Assembly: GCF_032452875.1 (NCBI RefSeq)
Contig: NC_083869.1
Location: 126,858,001-126,922,000 of the forward strand
Source of the DNA: Bos javanicus
Taxonomy: Eukaryota; Chordata; Mammalia; Artiodactyla; Bovidae
Length of the DNA stretch: 64,000 bases
Reading direction: 5' to 3'
Every line of letters begins with the position of its first letter. The stretch's first letter is position 1. The position numbers and the translations under genes were made by a program. Of this stretch, positions 32,216 to 44,592 are shown piece after piece. The notes under the pieces were generated by a model. It had not been told where the DNA came from, did no database searches, and saw nothing but the letters and a program-made list of their open reading frames with translations.

Positions 32216-32295
32216 TTCCCTCTCTGCCTCTGACAACAGCTGTCATGATAGTTTCCAGCTCCAATGCATATTTGTTTATGTAACATCTTTACTTG

Positions 32296-32497
32296 ACTTT
32301 CCCTGTGGCTCAGACTGTAAAGAATCCACCTGCCAATGCAGGAGACCGGGTTTGATCCCTGGTTCGGGAAGACGCCCTGGAGAAGAGCATGGCAACCCAC
32401 TCCGGTATCCTTGCCTGTTGGATTCCACAGAGGAGCCTGGCAGGCTACAGTCCATGGGGTCGCAAAGAGTTGGACACAATGGAGCAACTTACACACA
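32296..32497 (+). mobile_element. Bov-tA SINE, plus orientation
   Basis: Head ACTTTCCCTGTGGCTCAGAC, B-box-like GGTTTGATCCC, body and tail AGTTGGACACAATGGAGC. Its first part plus 5' flank is repeated at 33370-33423. Confidence 0.9.
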
Positions 32498-32573
32498 TTA
32501 GTATAAGTCACTAGAGAAAAGTGTGAAAATTCTAAGTCCAGCTTGATGAATTTTCACAAAGTAAACACACCCT

Positions 32574-32845
32574 CGGAGAAGGCAATGGCACCCCACTCCA
32601 GTACTCTTGCCTGGAAAATCCCATGGGCAGAGGAGCCTGGTAGGCTGCAGTCCATGGGGTTGCTGAGAGTCGGACACGACTGAGCGACTTACCTTTCACT
32701 TTTCACTTTCATCCATCGGAGAAGGAAATGGCAACCCACTCCAGTTTTCTTGCCTGGAGAATCCCAGGGACGGGGAGCCTGGTGGGCTGCCGTCTATGGG
32801 GTCACACAGAGTCAGACACGACTGAAGTGACTTAGCAGCAGCAGC
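32574..32845 (+). mobile_element. BOV-A2 SINE with perfect target-site duplication
   Basis: Flanked by AAACACACCCT at 32563-32573 and 32846-32856. Full-length dimer ending in (GCA)n. Confidence 0.95.
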
Positions 32846-33184
32846 AAACACACCCTGTCTAACCAGCACTCAGGTCAAGAAACAAAGTGGTTCATGCACC
32901 CTAGAAATCTCTTCACATATGTCCCACTTTCAACCCAGGAGAAATAACATAGAGGTACTCAGTGGAGCCTATACTTAGCCTCCCTTAACTTGGGGTCCAT
33001 GTAAGCATCTATAAATCCCCCGAAATTACAAGTATTTTCCCAAAGAGAGGATGTAGTGCCTTCATCAGATTCTCCCCAAAAGGGACAAGAATAAAAGCTA
33101 CCACTGAAGACTGGCTCAGAGGGAATATAACCATTCATTCATTGTATCATCAAAATCAGAACACAGTACCAGCGATAGCTACCA

Positions 33185-33345
33185 GCTGAGAGTTTAATAT
33201 GCCAGGCATTTTATTATCTCTGACCCTTACAAAATTCTGAAATGTAAGTAGTATCACCTCTATTTTACAGATATGGGAACACAGGCTTAGAATGAAGTTC
33301 CTTGCCCAAGGTCACACATTATTGTGTAGGCATTCGTGAATACTA
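33185..33345 (-). mobile_element. MIR SINE fragment, minus orientation
   Basis: ATATGCCAGGCATTTTATTA, CACCTCTATTTTACAGATAT and TTGCCCAAGGTCACACATTA occur in reversed MIR order. Confidence 0.75.
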
Positions 33346-33369
33346 GTATTTAACATGAATACAGCAAAG

Positions 33370-33423
33370 GTAACATCTTTACTTGACTTTCCCTGTGGCT
33401 CAGACAGTAAAGAATCCACCTGC
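33370..33423 (+). repeat. 54-bp copy of a Bov-tA head plus its upstream flank
   Basis: Matches 32280-32333 with one mismatch (T at 32316, A in this copy). It covers about 15 bp of non-SINE flank (GTAACATCTTTACTT) and the first part of the SINE head, then stops abruptly. Confidence 0.85.
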
Positions 33424-34600
33424 TACAGCAAAGCCTGCGCTTCCGCAGTGAATATGCCTTCAGCAATATTAAGTTGCCTAACCTCTGTTCAGAACAAGCT
33501 AAGCTTGAAATGCCAGGGCTGAACAGGAAATGAAAGAGTGAAGTCTCAAGCCTGGGCAATTTTTTTAAAAAAAACAATTCTCTTCTAACCAATGACAACT
33601 GCAAAAGGGAAAGTGCTGCCTTTAAAAGAGGCACTTTGCCCTCAAAGAGGTGTGGCCTCCAAGAGGTGTGGCTGTTAGGTTTTTCTCTAGTGGGAGTTAC
33701 TATCAAACCACAAGCCAACTGTCTATCATTACACTGCACTTTGAGAGGACACCAATGATTGGTCGACTAAGAGAGCAATATTTGAATTTTAAGAAAAGAC
33801 CAAAACAACCTAAGGTCTTTACTTCAGAGAGAAAGATAAAGCTTTGTCAGAAAAAACTCTGAGTCAGCATCAGAGATTAGGCACGAGAAACCCTGTGTTG
33901 GGTAAAACCTTGACTTCCCTAACTGGTGTTAAGTTGCTATTAAATTCTTCAAGAAATTAGCCCCCATTTGAAAAGATACGTAAAAACTATGTGAAAACGC
34001 TTTGTAAACTGCAAAGGAAATGGCTAGCAAATAGTTTAAAAAAATCCCAAAACTCTAAACATAAAGCAAAATTTACTTGCCTGCAAAGGCTATACCAGGA
34101 GGTGGTAGAGTTAGAAGCATCCACAATTTTGACCCCTACTTTCCTACTCATCACTAGGTCACATGTAGAATTAATGTTTTCTGTCTCTACTTTTCCCTCT
34201 GCTATTCCATTGGACCATGAAGTACACTGCATCATCTGTACTTTGTTTATTTTGGAGAAGACATACATAACAGAACCTGTAAAAGAAAAGAATGGCTCAG
34301 ATGACTTTTTATATACAAAAGAAACCATAGACTCAACTTAAAAGATTGAAAAATTACATTCGCTTAGTATATTTACTACAATTCATTCTAAGTCTGATAT
34401 GCATCTTCAGCTGAATGAGATAGAAAGAAAAATGAAAAAAAAATCATTTATTTCAGGCAATCCAAATTCTTCTAATACAGCAAGCTTTAAAATTTTAGAG
34501 ACCTTGAAATATTGAAAGAAACTCCTATAATTCAGTCATCCTTTCCTCAGTAACAGCTTCTATTATAGAAAGTTTCATTTAATAGATAAGGCTGAAAAAA
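33424..34600. other. Unique sequence with a 116-codon open frame and CCAAT motifs
   Basis: Contains an ATG-to-stop frame at 33991-34341 (plus) with no family resemblance I recognise, a perfect CCAAT palindrome ACCAATGATTGGT at 33751-33763, and a further ACCAATGAC near 33588. The short unit AAGAGGTGTGGC recurs near 33646 and 33661. Nothing establishes a gene. Confidence 0.3.
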
Positions 34601-34699
34601 TATTGCTTCAAATTTTATATGCTGTATTTTATATCTATGAAGTAAAGCATTACAGAACTACTCACAGAGCCACCAAAGCAGCAATGTAGAATTTCCAGG

Positions 34700-37600
34700 G
34701 AATTTTTTGTTGAAACGCACTTTATTAAAAAAAAAAAAGTCATGAACAATAAATTACAATCATTTCCCCCTTTTATAAATTCTTCATAAAATATATTTGA
34801 CAATTTTAAAAGAAAATTTCAAAAGTTGCTTTTGTTTTTGAAGTGCTGATGACTTATTTTTTGACCATTTTGTCATGCTGGTGAATTATTTGTAGCTGCT
34901 ACAATAGTTTGATTGATAAACATTTTACAGTTAAAAACAACAACAACAACAACAAAGAGGAAAAAACAGACCAGCAGAAAGAACTATTCAGTGTGCTATT
35001 TATCTGACACTTAACACTTACTTCATCATAGTGACAAAGTATCCCTTAGCACCAAAAAACTACAGGAACCCCATCCTTCTAAGTGACAACTAGTGCAAAA
35101 TAACATTCTAGGAACTAACTGTACAATCCCATTGTTTTAACTGGCCACAGCTGCCTATAAGCTTATTTGAAATATTTGGTCTTTTTTCAATTAAGACAAA
35201 TTTCATAAAACACTATAAACCATGGCAAGAGACTCTATGAGGAACAACAGTTTATTGAGTACCTATTATGGGCAAGGCACTGTGCACAGACTCTTGCTTT
35301 CATTTTTCCTCTAAGCAATATCCAGGAATTTCCAAGTATCACTTTATTTCTTACTCCTTGCTGGAAAAGCCCATGGCTACATGCCATTTTTAAATTGTCA
35401 TTTTATCAACTGATCTTTAGTGCTGAGCACACAGTAGGTACTTAATAAATACCTCCTGACTGAAAGAATGAAGACAAAGAATTTACTATCATTTTTCTTG
35501 GTATCATAGGCTATTTAGAATACAGGGACTTAAGAAAATTTCAGAAGAATCTTCCTGATCGCCTCACATCCTTACCGCCAATGAAAGGAATACTTCCACT
35601 TCACAGGTAAATTAAAATAGTTTTCAAAATAAATTATAATTGTTAACTATTTTAAATGAGGTGGGACCAAAAGCTATCTACTTAGGAAACCATGACATGT
35701 AGCTATTTGAAGAGCAAATGAAGCATTGGCATACCATCACCTAAGTCATCATGAATCTCTGCTGAAGTGCCATGTTATTGATAAAACATTGTAATGCTTT
35801 TCTACTTCCAGCAACTCAATCTACTTGGCCAGATCTGTGTTCTACTAATTTGGTGATCCAAAGGGTCAATTATCATGAAGTTTCAGTGTATTTCCACCTC
35901 CAATTTTGAAAATAATTCTTATAATTATTAGCTTGGAAGTAATGTTAAAAGTACATCTTTTTTTTCATTTAAGAGGTTTTAAGTAAAACCTTTTCAGTCT
36001 AAATTTTAAACTTCACACCAAGTAATGCATAGTTCAGAAATTTTATGTATTCCAATTTTTTGTGCTTTTTCACCTTTTATAGTCCCCTGAACACATTTTA
36101 AATAAGGAAAAAATTATGGTAGGAATATTCCAAAAATTGTGGAAGTTCAAAAAAACTGAGGAGACTATGTGAACTATCAATGATTTCAATATTCTAATAC
36201 CTTTAAACTTTTTTTACTTTTGACCAAAGATTCTAGTGCTTTATAAAGATTAACCTATATACAAATGGTCTTAAAGTATTAACAACCTTAAAGGCTAATG
36301 ATCTGTTTTAGGAAAACTTTCTTCCTTTAGATTTGAACTATCTGCATTTATAGGAAAAAAAAACAAAACAAAACTGGAGACAACCATATGGGGTTAAAAA
36401 TCAAACTGACCTCAAGAAGAAGAATGGTCTCAAGAAGAATAATGGTCTATTGGTTCTTCACATAGACCATACCAAGTGATTGTATAAAACTGATAACCTC
36501 TCTGTTTGAAAGACATAACTGATGCCACAGTATTTTACCCATTTGCCAAACTGTATAGGTATCACCTCCCACCTTAGAAAAAGGTGGTCAACACTGAATA
36601 CAACCATATCACTACCATTACTGTGTCAAATTAGACAAGCGAAAACAGCATTAGGGCCAAAATGAAAGGAATTCCAGTGATTAAACATGAGACCATATTA
36701 GAGCAGGCAATGAAAGGGTAGAACTCATTTGGTTTCTTCAGCTTTACGCTGAGGCTTAGACAAAGTCTTGAAAATAAAAAGTTAATATATATCAATTACT
36801 ATAGTTTATATACAGCAAAGTTTTCAGAAACAGCAGAATCCTGTGTTCAGACTTATATTAGATTGCAGATGCTCAAGTGCAGTCATGTTCCAATGCAGTG
36901 GTTTAATTGGTTAATTAAATGCTTGGTTACCTAAAACCTGTACCACATTGATTGCATGGCTAATTCAACTCCTGCAGCTATAGGGCTCTGGAGAGCTCAA
37001 ACAAACTTCAGCAGCTTTGGATCACTTACTTTCACTTACATTTAGCCAGATAATTTTGGACTCTCCAAAATGATGTCTTAAAAAAAAGCTGTATAACGTT
37101 ATAAAAATAAAAACTTAGTATGATTTCATTAGAGGGAGGGACAGGGTAGGAAGAGGGAAGGTTCTTTTATTTTTCATTACTGATTTCACCAGCAAATCTC
37201 AAAAAATCCAAACCTACATCAAATAATTTAAACAGAAGTGGCATTTTTTTTTCATATGGAATGCAAAATGCACACATTCACATACTTACATATACATAAA
37301 TATATACATATATGTTTCCTTTACAAAGCTTCAAAGGTTGCATTACCAGCATGCAAACCTTTTTTTCCATGGAAATTCCTAATACTGACAAGGAATGTCT
37401 AAAATACTTAGAGACATATTTCCAGAAAACTGGACTCTTCTTTTCTTGGCTCTTATAGAGAATTTTCCTGCCAAACTTCTACCAATGATCATTTAAAAAA
37501 ATTTACATCCACATTGGTAATACACTTTTAAAACATATTAATAGAATGGCCAGCTTGGACTTAAGAAAAATGAGGAAAAAAAAAAAAATCCCACAATAAA

Positions 37601-37719
37601 ATCTAAACCCTTAAAAGGTGGAGTTTAGCTTTTTATATTCTTTTTCAGCCACATTATGTTGCATCACTGTTAAAACAGAAGCAGCATATCATCCAAGATA
37701 TTTGCAAATAATATATGTG
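34700..37719 (-). other. PDIK1L: Probable long PDIK1L 3' UTR
   Basis: Continuous AT-rich sequence after the PDIK1L stop, without any ruminant SINE. The farthest good minus-strand AATAAA is at 34726-34721; others are at 35256-35251 and about 37166. A 3' UTR of about 3 kb is in line with my recollection of the long human PDIK1L mRNA, but the exact end is inferred. Small MIR-like scraps occur near 35245-35295 and 35420-35460. Confidence 0.6.
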
Positions 37720-40700
37720 TCACGTTTCCCAGCTGTTATCTTTAAATGCAATTTGTACTAATCTGAGTTCTAGTTCAAAAGCATCTGGACGATCCTGAGG
37801 GTTTGCAGCCAGCATTTCCTTAATCAGTTGTTTCATTCGCCCATTCATAGATTTTTTCTTCACAGGAATGAGAAGTTCCATTTTGGGATTTTCCAGAAGT
37901 GCCTCCCCAACAGGCACAATCTCAGTTCCTTGTTTTACATAACTCCCCAAGAGTTCCTTCTTTGTCTCTGTGTCTATGAAGGTGATCCTTTCCAGCATTG
38001 CCCAGATGATAATCCCCAGAGCAAAGATGTCAGCTTTTGCTGTATAATGTCCCTCCCACACTTCAGGAGCCATGTAGAAATCTGTTCCACAAGCTGTAGA
38101 AAGGAAACACTTGTTTACACTGACAGGTTCTTCTGGATTCTGCCCAGATGCTGAACAAACTTTACTTAGACCAAAATCAGCCACTTTCAGTGTAGGTTCC
38201 AAGTCACTGGTATCCAACCTGCTTTGAGAAATCAGGATGTTATCAGGCTTCAGATCTCGATGGATGATCTGGTTTTTATGCAAGAAAGCCAGGGCACTGC
38301 TCAGCTGAAGCATGAAGCTGGTGTTAGTTTTACGATTGGGTTTCCTGGACAACAGATACTCATTCATATCTCCTCCATCACAAAAATCCATCACAAACCA
38401 CAAGTAATAGGCGCTTCTGGGATCAAAGGCAATTTCTCCTTTTAGTGAAGTCTCTACAAGCTATAAGAAAGAAAAAAACAGATTATAATCATCTGCATGG
38501 TTTATATAATTCAGCTATAGAGAAACAGTCACTGGTTGAATTAGTCTCTAATTTTAATTGGAAATTCCACAAATATTTTATTTGTTTAGTGCTTTCATAT
38601 GTGCATTTTATTTTAAACTTTAGTACTTCAAACTGTCACTTTGTCCCTAATAAAAATACACCAAATTTCTAAGTCAAGAGGTAAAAACTTCATTAAAAAT
38701 AGTTATATTTTGAGAAGTGTTCAACTCCTTGTACATTTGCTGCATGTGTCAATGGAGCTGAATTCTAACTGGCTAGCTAATAGCTTCCTGAAAAGATCAA
38801 AGTTTCAGCACCTAGATCTGGTAGATTGCCAACCGGGGTATAAACATCAGTTAGGACATTCTACTCCATAAAACTGCCTGAAATCTACTTCTCGCTTATT
38901 GCACTTACACTATCAACATAATCTGTGAAACTAAGAGAAAATTATGAAGGAACAACCAGTTGTTACAGAAATAAAGTGCTCCTGTAGTCACTGATAAAAC
39001 TAAAGACTGACATCATTATTGTAAGAACTTCTATAAGCAGAATGCAAATATGAAGGCTATCTCTATCAATAGATGGCTTCTAAAAACCAATTTATAAAAA
39101 TCACATATGCATTTTGATATGAAAATTCAAAACTGAGCTTGTATATTTGATACAAGCTGAAAATCTAGAATAAAGCACTGTTTTACTTATATCATTATCT
39201 AATTATAACTCCCCTACCACCTGAAATTCAATAATCTCAATTACTTCACTGAACATGAACTATCATTTTCAATTACAGTGCTTTGAAAGCATTTGTCCTA
39301 TGGTGTCCTTTTCAGGCTCACAGGCTGAACAGAAACTCAGTAGGGAAGGTGAAGAGTTGTTGAAGAGTGAGTGATCTGCTATAAATCTACTAGTATTTCC
39401 TTTTGTCTTTTCGGTGGGCAGAGGCAAAGAACACCTCTCCATGCTGTCTCCCCCACAGCAGCCATAACTGCAATGGTCTGCAGAAGTCTTCTTTGCATGC
39501 GTTTTCTTTGTTGCATGTGTTTGCCACTGAGACAGAAAATGAAAGAACAGAAAGGTCCAGATCACACAATTATTTACCAGGTGCACTGTTACTAAATATG
39601 CTCAGATTAAAGATGAGCATCATCACTCTTCCGTCATGTCCTCTTTTCATTCTCAAAAGCAAAATTCCTAAATAGCTTTCAGCAATGCAGAGTTCCAGCA
39701 TTCAAATAATGGTTTAGAGTAAAGCCAGATAGTAGATATTTTAGGCTTGACAAGCCACATAAGGTCTCTGTTCCATATTCTTCTTCTTAAAAAAAAAAAA
39801 AAAAAAAAACTCTTAAAAAATGTAAAAACCATTTTTAGTATCCAGGCCATACAAAAACAGGCCGAGGGCTATAGTTTGAGGGCCCCTGGTTGAGAGCTAC
39901 AGAAAGACAGAGCCCAATCTGCTTACTGTCATGTGCAGAAGATGGCAGCCATTGGCTGTCTTGCCTAAAGTCCTTTAACAGCGTCCCTGTTCTCTTAGGC
40001 TATAGTCTAAGCTCTTTAACATGGGCTGTGGGACCCTGTGCACTCTCACCCTGCTGACTTTCCCAGTCTCAACTAAAACAACTCTCCTTGCACACTGCAG
40101 TCTTTTTATCTTCTTTCAGTTCTTAGAATGCTTCCTGCCTTTTGCTTCTAAACATTTGTATGTACAGTTCGTTCTGCCTGGGAAGTTTTCTCATTCACTC
40201 ACCTGGCTAATTCCTCTTTACCTTGCAAGTTTCGGTTGAAACAGTTCATAATTCCTGAACTCCAGGATTATGTCAGGTTGCCTACTACATGCACCTACAT
40301 CATCCCGTACTTTTCATTCATGACACTCATGATAAGTATACATATTGGCCATAAAGTTTCTATGCATAAGATGTGTCCTCTGTTAACTGTTTGTTTTATA
40401 TTTCTTCTAGGTAAGGTTTTTAGCTATCAGGAACTGACTGAATGATTCCAACTGAGAACAAGAAAGATATCTAGAAAAACATGGAGGAAAAAAAATGTAG
40501 AGAATAGTGAAGACCATATGTAGAGACTCTGTCGTCACACTATAGATTTGTTTGGTTTTACCACGTGTAAATATTGGTTGTCTTCACTAGTGTAAATTTA
40601 GAGAGGGCACTTGTTAATGTGTTGGTGAATGTCTGGTTAACTAAATAAATCTGTAGAAAATATAATTTTATTAGAGTTGCTTACGACTGAGTTCTTCCTA

Positions 40701-42642
40701 TATGCCAAGTACTGTGTCTGCATCACATCTTATTTTGACAAGTCCCATGGAAGGTAGAAATTATTATTCCTTACGTTTGAAGATACAGATGCTGGGAAAA
40801 GATGGGTTGTTTATCCAAGGTCATACAGCTAGCAAAAAATGCCATAAGTCAAACACAGATCTATCAGGCCTTAAAAAGATGAAATAGATTACTAAACAAA
40901 AAGGTACTTTAGATTAAAAAAAAAAAATCACCAAATCAAGGCTTTACATCTTAAAGCCTTGAGAGATTAGCTAGCTAATACCTAGTTATTATAGTAGTTG
41001 CTCCATCTGGACTCAAGGATATCATCAGCACTAAGCCATATGTTTAAATATCCTCGCATTTATAGTTCAATTATGCATTTTAGTCTCCAAAATTCAAGGC
41101 AAAGTCCAGCAAGGTTCTAGCTACTTTTATGTGGAATGCGGTAAGAATGTTTCCAATTTTTTTTATCATTGTAACTTATCTAATAAGCACTTCTAGATGA
41201 ATACAAAGTAAAACAAATAAAGACTAAATAGTTATGTTTATATTCCCTATCTTGAGAGAAATTAGGTTCTCAAGGCTGCTATTTTTTCACCATACAATGA
41301 AAGTTTAGTTTTTTAATTACATAGAATAATGTGTTTGTTCTGTTGTTCCTAGAACAAAAGCTTTTGCTGTTTTAAAACAGCCTTTTGTACCCTAATGGTA
41401 AATTCTGAATTTAGAAACACTCGTGGAAAGTTGTTCATGTTCCAAGAATTACTGGACTTAAGAAATTTTGCTCTGGCCTTTAACTAGCTATGTCTGAAGT
41501 ATATTTTCTCTTCAAATACAGACCTACTAGAGATTTTGATCTATGGCAGAAATCAACCTTAAAAAAAAATCACACTTTCTGTTTTCCTATATTAATGCTT
41601 TCCCCAAGTCTACAGAAGAGTAACCTGGAGGCAAAAGGGTAATCTAGAGGTTATAGGGCACAAGTTTTAGCTGCCAGATAGTCCTACATTTAGCTCCCAA
41701 TTCTGCCACTTGCTATGTGATTCTGGATCAATTCATTATCTATTCTAAGCCTCAGTTTCTTCATTTATAACGATGATAATAATAGCACATTTCTGACAGG
41801 ACTGTTCTGAGCAGAGTATGGAATGAGTAGGAAGCCAAATGTTAAGTCGTTGGTAACATTCAGGTGCTAAGCCACAAACTCCATGAAAATTCAATGGAAT
41901 TGCATGGTTAGGATCTTAAACAACCTTCTAAAACATGAATATGAGTTCATGTCAGTGATAAAGAAAAGCCCAATTACCTATGGGTACTGCTACTGGTTGT
42001 AGAGTTTTCCCTTTTCTTCTGTCTTCAGTTCCAAAAAAACTGATTTCAAATAAGTGAACTAATTAGACTCTAGTCTCAATCACCTCTCTAGTTCCTATGC
42101 TGTCCCATTCCTATGCAGATTGGCAAGTATCGTGGCATAACAGGTGGCTTATGTTATTTTTAGGTATTTGCATCACAGGTTTAAATAAAACCTTGTTTTA
42201 GAGGAAACATCTACTCAGTTCTTGGCAGACCCCTATCTATTCCTAATGACATAAACACCTGCATTTAAAGTAGAAGTTCATCTGACTCTTTCATTCCTCT
42301 CACTGCTGACCAATGCTACCTTCAAATCATTTCTATTTCCCATTCAACCACACATACCTGTAAATAAAGGGAAGAATTAGAGCCGTGGGACATCTTTTGC
42401 ACCATCCCATCTTTTTGTAGGATGCATTCCTCCAAGTGAATCACATTTGGATGTTGGCTCTTGATACTGCTTAGTGCCCAGAACTCACGCAGGGCTAGTT
42501 CAACGTTTTCAGGTGCATGGCATCGAATTTTCTTCACTGCCACCCGTGCAGAGGTCTTTCTGATGACTGCTTCATATACAACACCGTAACTACCTCGGCC
42601 TACCTCCCGTATTAGATCGTACTTTGGCTGGCTACTCACCAT
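37720..42642 (-). CDS. PDIK1L: PDIK1L, serine/threonine kinase, 2 coding exons, 341 aa
   Basis: Coding exons on the minus strand are 42642-42358 (95 codons) and 38460-37720 (246 codons plus TGA). Junctions are CAG|GTATGTGTG and CTTATAG|CTTGTAG, both phase 0. The product starts MVSSQPKYDLIREVGRGSYG and ends AFKDNSWET, matching human PDIK1L (341 aa) almost completely. Kinase motifs are all present: glycine loop G15-R-G-S-Y-G20, VAIK-type lysine K37, alpha-C glutamate near E53, catalytic HRDLKPDN (D164), DFG (D190) and MAPE (about 225-228). The long DFG-to-APE segment includes an SASGQNPEEPVSVNK insertion. Predicted to be catalytically competent. Established: close paralogue of STK35/CLIK1 and nuclear in reports; substrates are poorly defined. 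The 11-codon in-frame stretch before this ATG reaches back across the acceptor TTTTTCCAG (exon edge 42659), so 42642 is the start. Confidence 0.97.
38461..42357 (-). other. PDIK1L: PDIK1L coding intron with ancient repeats only
   Basis: The GT...AG intron of 3.9 kb holds a hAT-like fossil at about 39690-39895 (AGATATTTTAGGCTTGACAA; GGGCTATAGTTTGAGGGCCC), an L2 3' piece at about 39965-40240 (CTGCTGACTTTCCCAGTCTC, CGTTCTGCCTGGGAAG), a reversed MIR at 40685-40870 and a plus MIR at 41640-41830 (TTCTGCCACTTGCTATGTGA). No Bov-tA, BOV-A2 or BovB is present. Confidence 0.7.
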
Positions 42643-42659
42643 CTTCAAGGTCAAGGTTT

Positions 42660-44592
42660 CTGGAAAAATGAACAAAGTGCTCTGTTGAAATTAAGTATAC
42701 CTACTGGCTTGAATTTCTTCTTATGCACGATTTAGTAGTTATCATCTGTCTCACTGTCTGCAGTGCTTGAACAATATTTGCTATACACTGGGCAAATGTA
42801 AATATTTTAATAATAGTAACACTACTATTTAATAATAGTAACAGTAATGTGGTACTTACCATGTATCAGAAACTGTCCCAAGCACTTTATATATTAAGCT
42901 CATTTAATCCTCACAACAACATTATGAGGTAGAAACTGAGCATAATAGCTCATTTTGTAGATGAAAAAAACTAAAGCACAGAGTTTAAGCAACATGCCCA
43001 AGGTCAAACAGCAAGTAACTGGTGAACCTGGGATTTGAAACCAGGCCATCATGCTCTGACAACCTCTTACATGAACTGCTTCAAAACACCACTGCTAAAG
43101 ATAAAACAAAAAGTTCATATTCTTATTTACTGATCATGAAAAAACAATCAAAACTCCTGCTTCCCCTGAAAACTGATACATATAAAAGTTCCTAAAAAAT
43201 GGCAAAACTCAGTTAGAAACACAAACACCTGGCTTAGGCTTAGATACTGAGACTGCACACAAGTAAAAATGAGTAGTTATTTTTCTTTTTTAAAAGTAAA
43301 TGATCAAACTACACATATTCCTATTTTAATTTTATTTCCTTATTTCTTGCAAATAAAGTTTGTGGAGAAAAATGTTCCTTTACAGATAAACTAAGCTACT
43401 TAGAATATGGTTATTGCTCTTCTTGTTTCAACAACAGCTATTTAGATCTAGGACATTTTTGCCAATGAAAACTCTCCTGCATATTAAGAGGTTCTCTGGC
43501 AGAGTTCTTTGGAATTCAACTTGATAAATCATTTAAAGGCAAGGGCAAAGAAAGGCCTTGCGTGGAAACACGTGTTGAATTAAGAGTTTGAAGAGTGCCT
43601 GCTCATTCTCCGAAGACTGTCAAAATTCTAATAAGCTTCAGGAACCAATTCTCATTTGTAGAATGCCAGCATGGGCAAGAAAAGTTACCTGAGATTGTAC
43701 AATTTTTATAGTGTACGGTTTAGGGGAACACAAAGCGACCGACAAATAGAGCCTGTCAAGTTGGGACCAGTCATTTTAAGTCGATAGAACAGATTTAATA
43801 AAGAAAATGAAAGCTTCTTAGATTGCTTTTAGTCCCACTTCCTCTAACTGGACACCGGTCTTCAAATTCCTACAGTATTTCCGAGCGTCGGATTTCCTGC
43901 CACAGAATTCTCTGCCCCAGCTACACAGTGGACATTCGTTCCTGTTCTCCGTGGATCGCCAATTCCTAACCTTCTCAAAGTGGTTCGTGCCTTGAAAGCT
44001 GCCCCATACCCCCCTGACTACGTGGGAAGGAGGGTGTTCGTGAAGTCTTTGAGATCCTGGGGCAAAACACAGCGCGGTGATGCACACCGTGCGAGCCTCG
44101 GGAACTCGGGACGGCATCCCCCCGGGCCCTCGCGCCTCCACCCGGCGCTCGGACACTGGCCGGCCCGGCTGTACACCTGCTGGCGCCCGGGAAGGGCCAG
44201 TCCTGGGCAGAGGTGTAGCCCGACGCGGCGGCCCAGGGCCCCGCTCATTGGCCAAGTATCAGGCCCTCCCCCTCTTCGGCGGCTTCCAGAGAAAACCCGG
44301 AGGGGATCCTCTCAGGGCCCTTCACCCGGAGGAGGCAGTCCTGCAGTTGTCCCGACTCCTCCGGGTCGGCGGCTAAGGCCGGGGCCTGGGGAGGAGGCCA
44401 CGGGGCAGAAGAGGAGGCCGCGGCTGGGGCCGGTGGCCTGAGGGGTGCGGGCCGGAGGCCTGAGGCGCGCGGGGCCTTCCCTGGGACGACTCCGCTGACA
44501 GCTCAGTGACAGGCCGCCTGGGGCGGGAGGCACGTGCAGGGCCCTCGGATCTGCAGCAGGGCCTCTCTGCCGAGCCGAGGGGCCAGATTTAC
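42660..44592 (-). other. PDIK1L: PDIK1L 5' intron
   Basis: Lies between the acceptor before the first coding exon (TTTTTCCAG, exon edge 42659) and the donor after the probable first exon (GAG|GTAAAT, exon edge 44593). It contains a nearly complete reversed MIR at 42852-43075 (TCATTTAATCCTCACAACAA, TGCCCAAGGTCAAACAGCAA). Another noncoding exon within it cannot be excluded. Confidence 0.6.
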
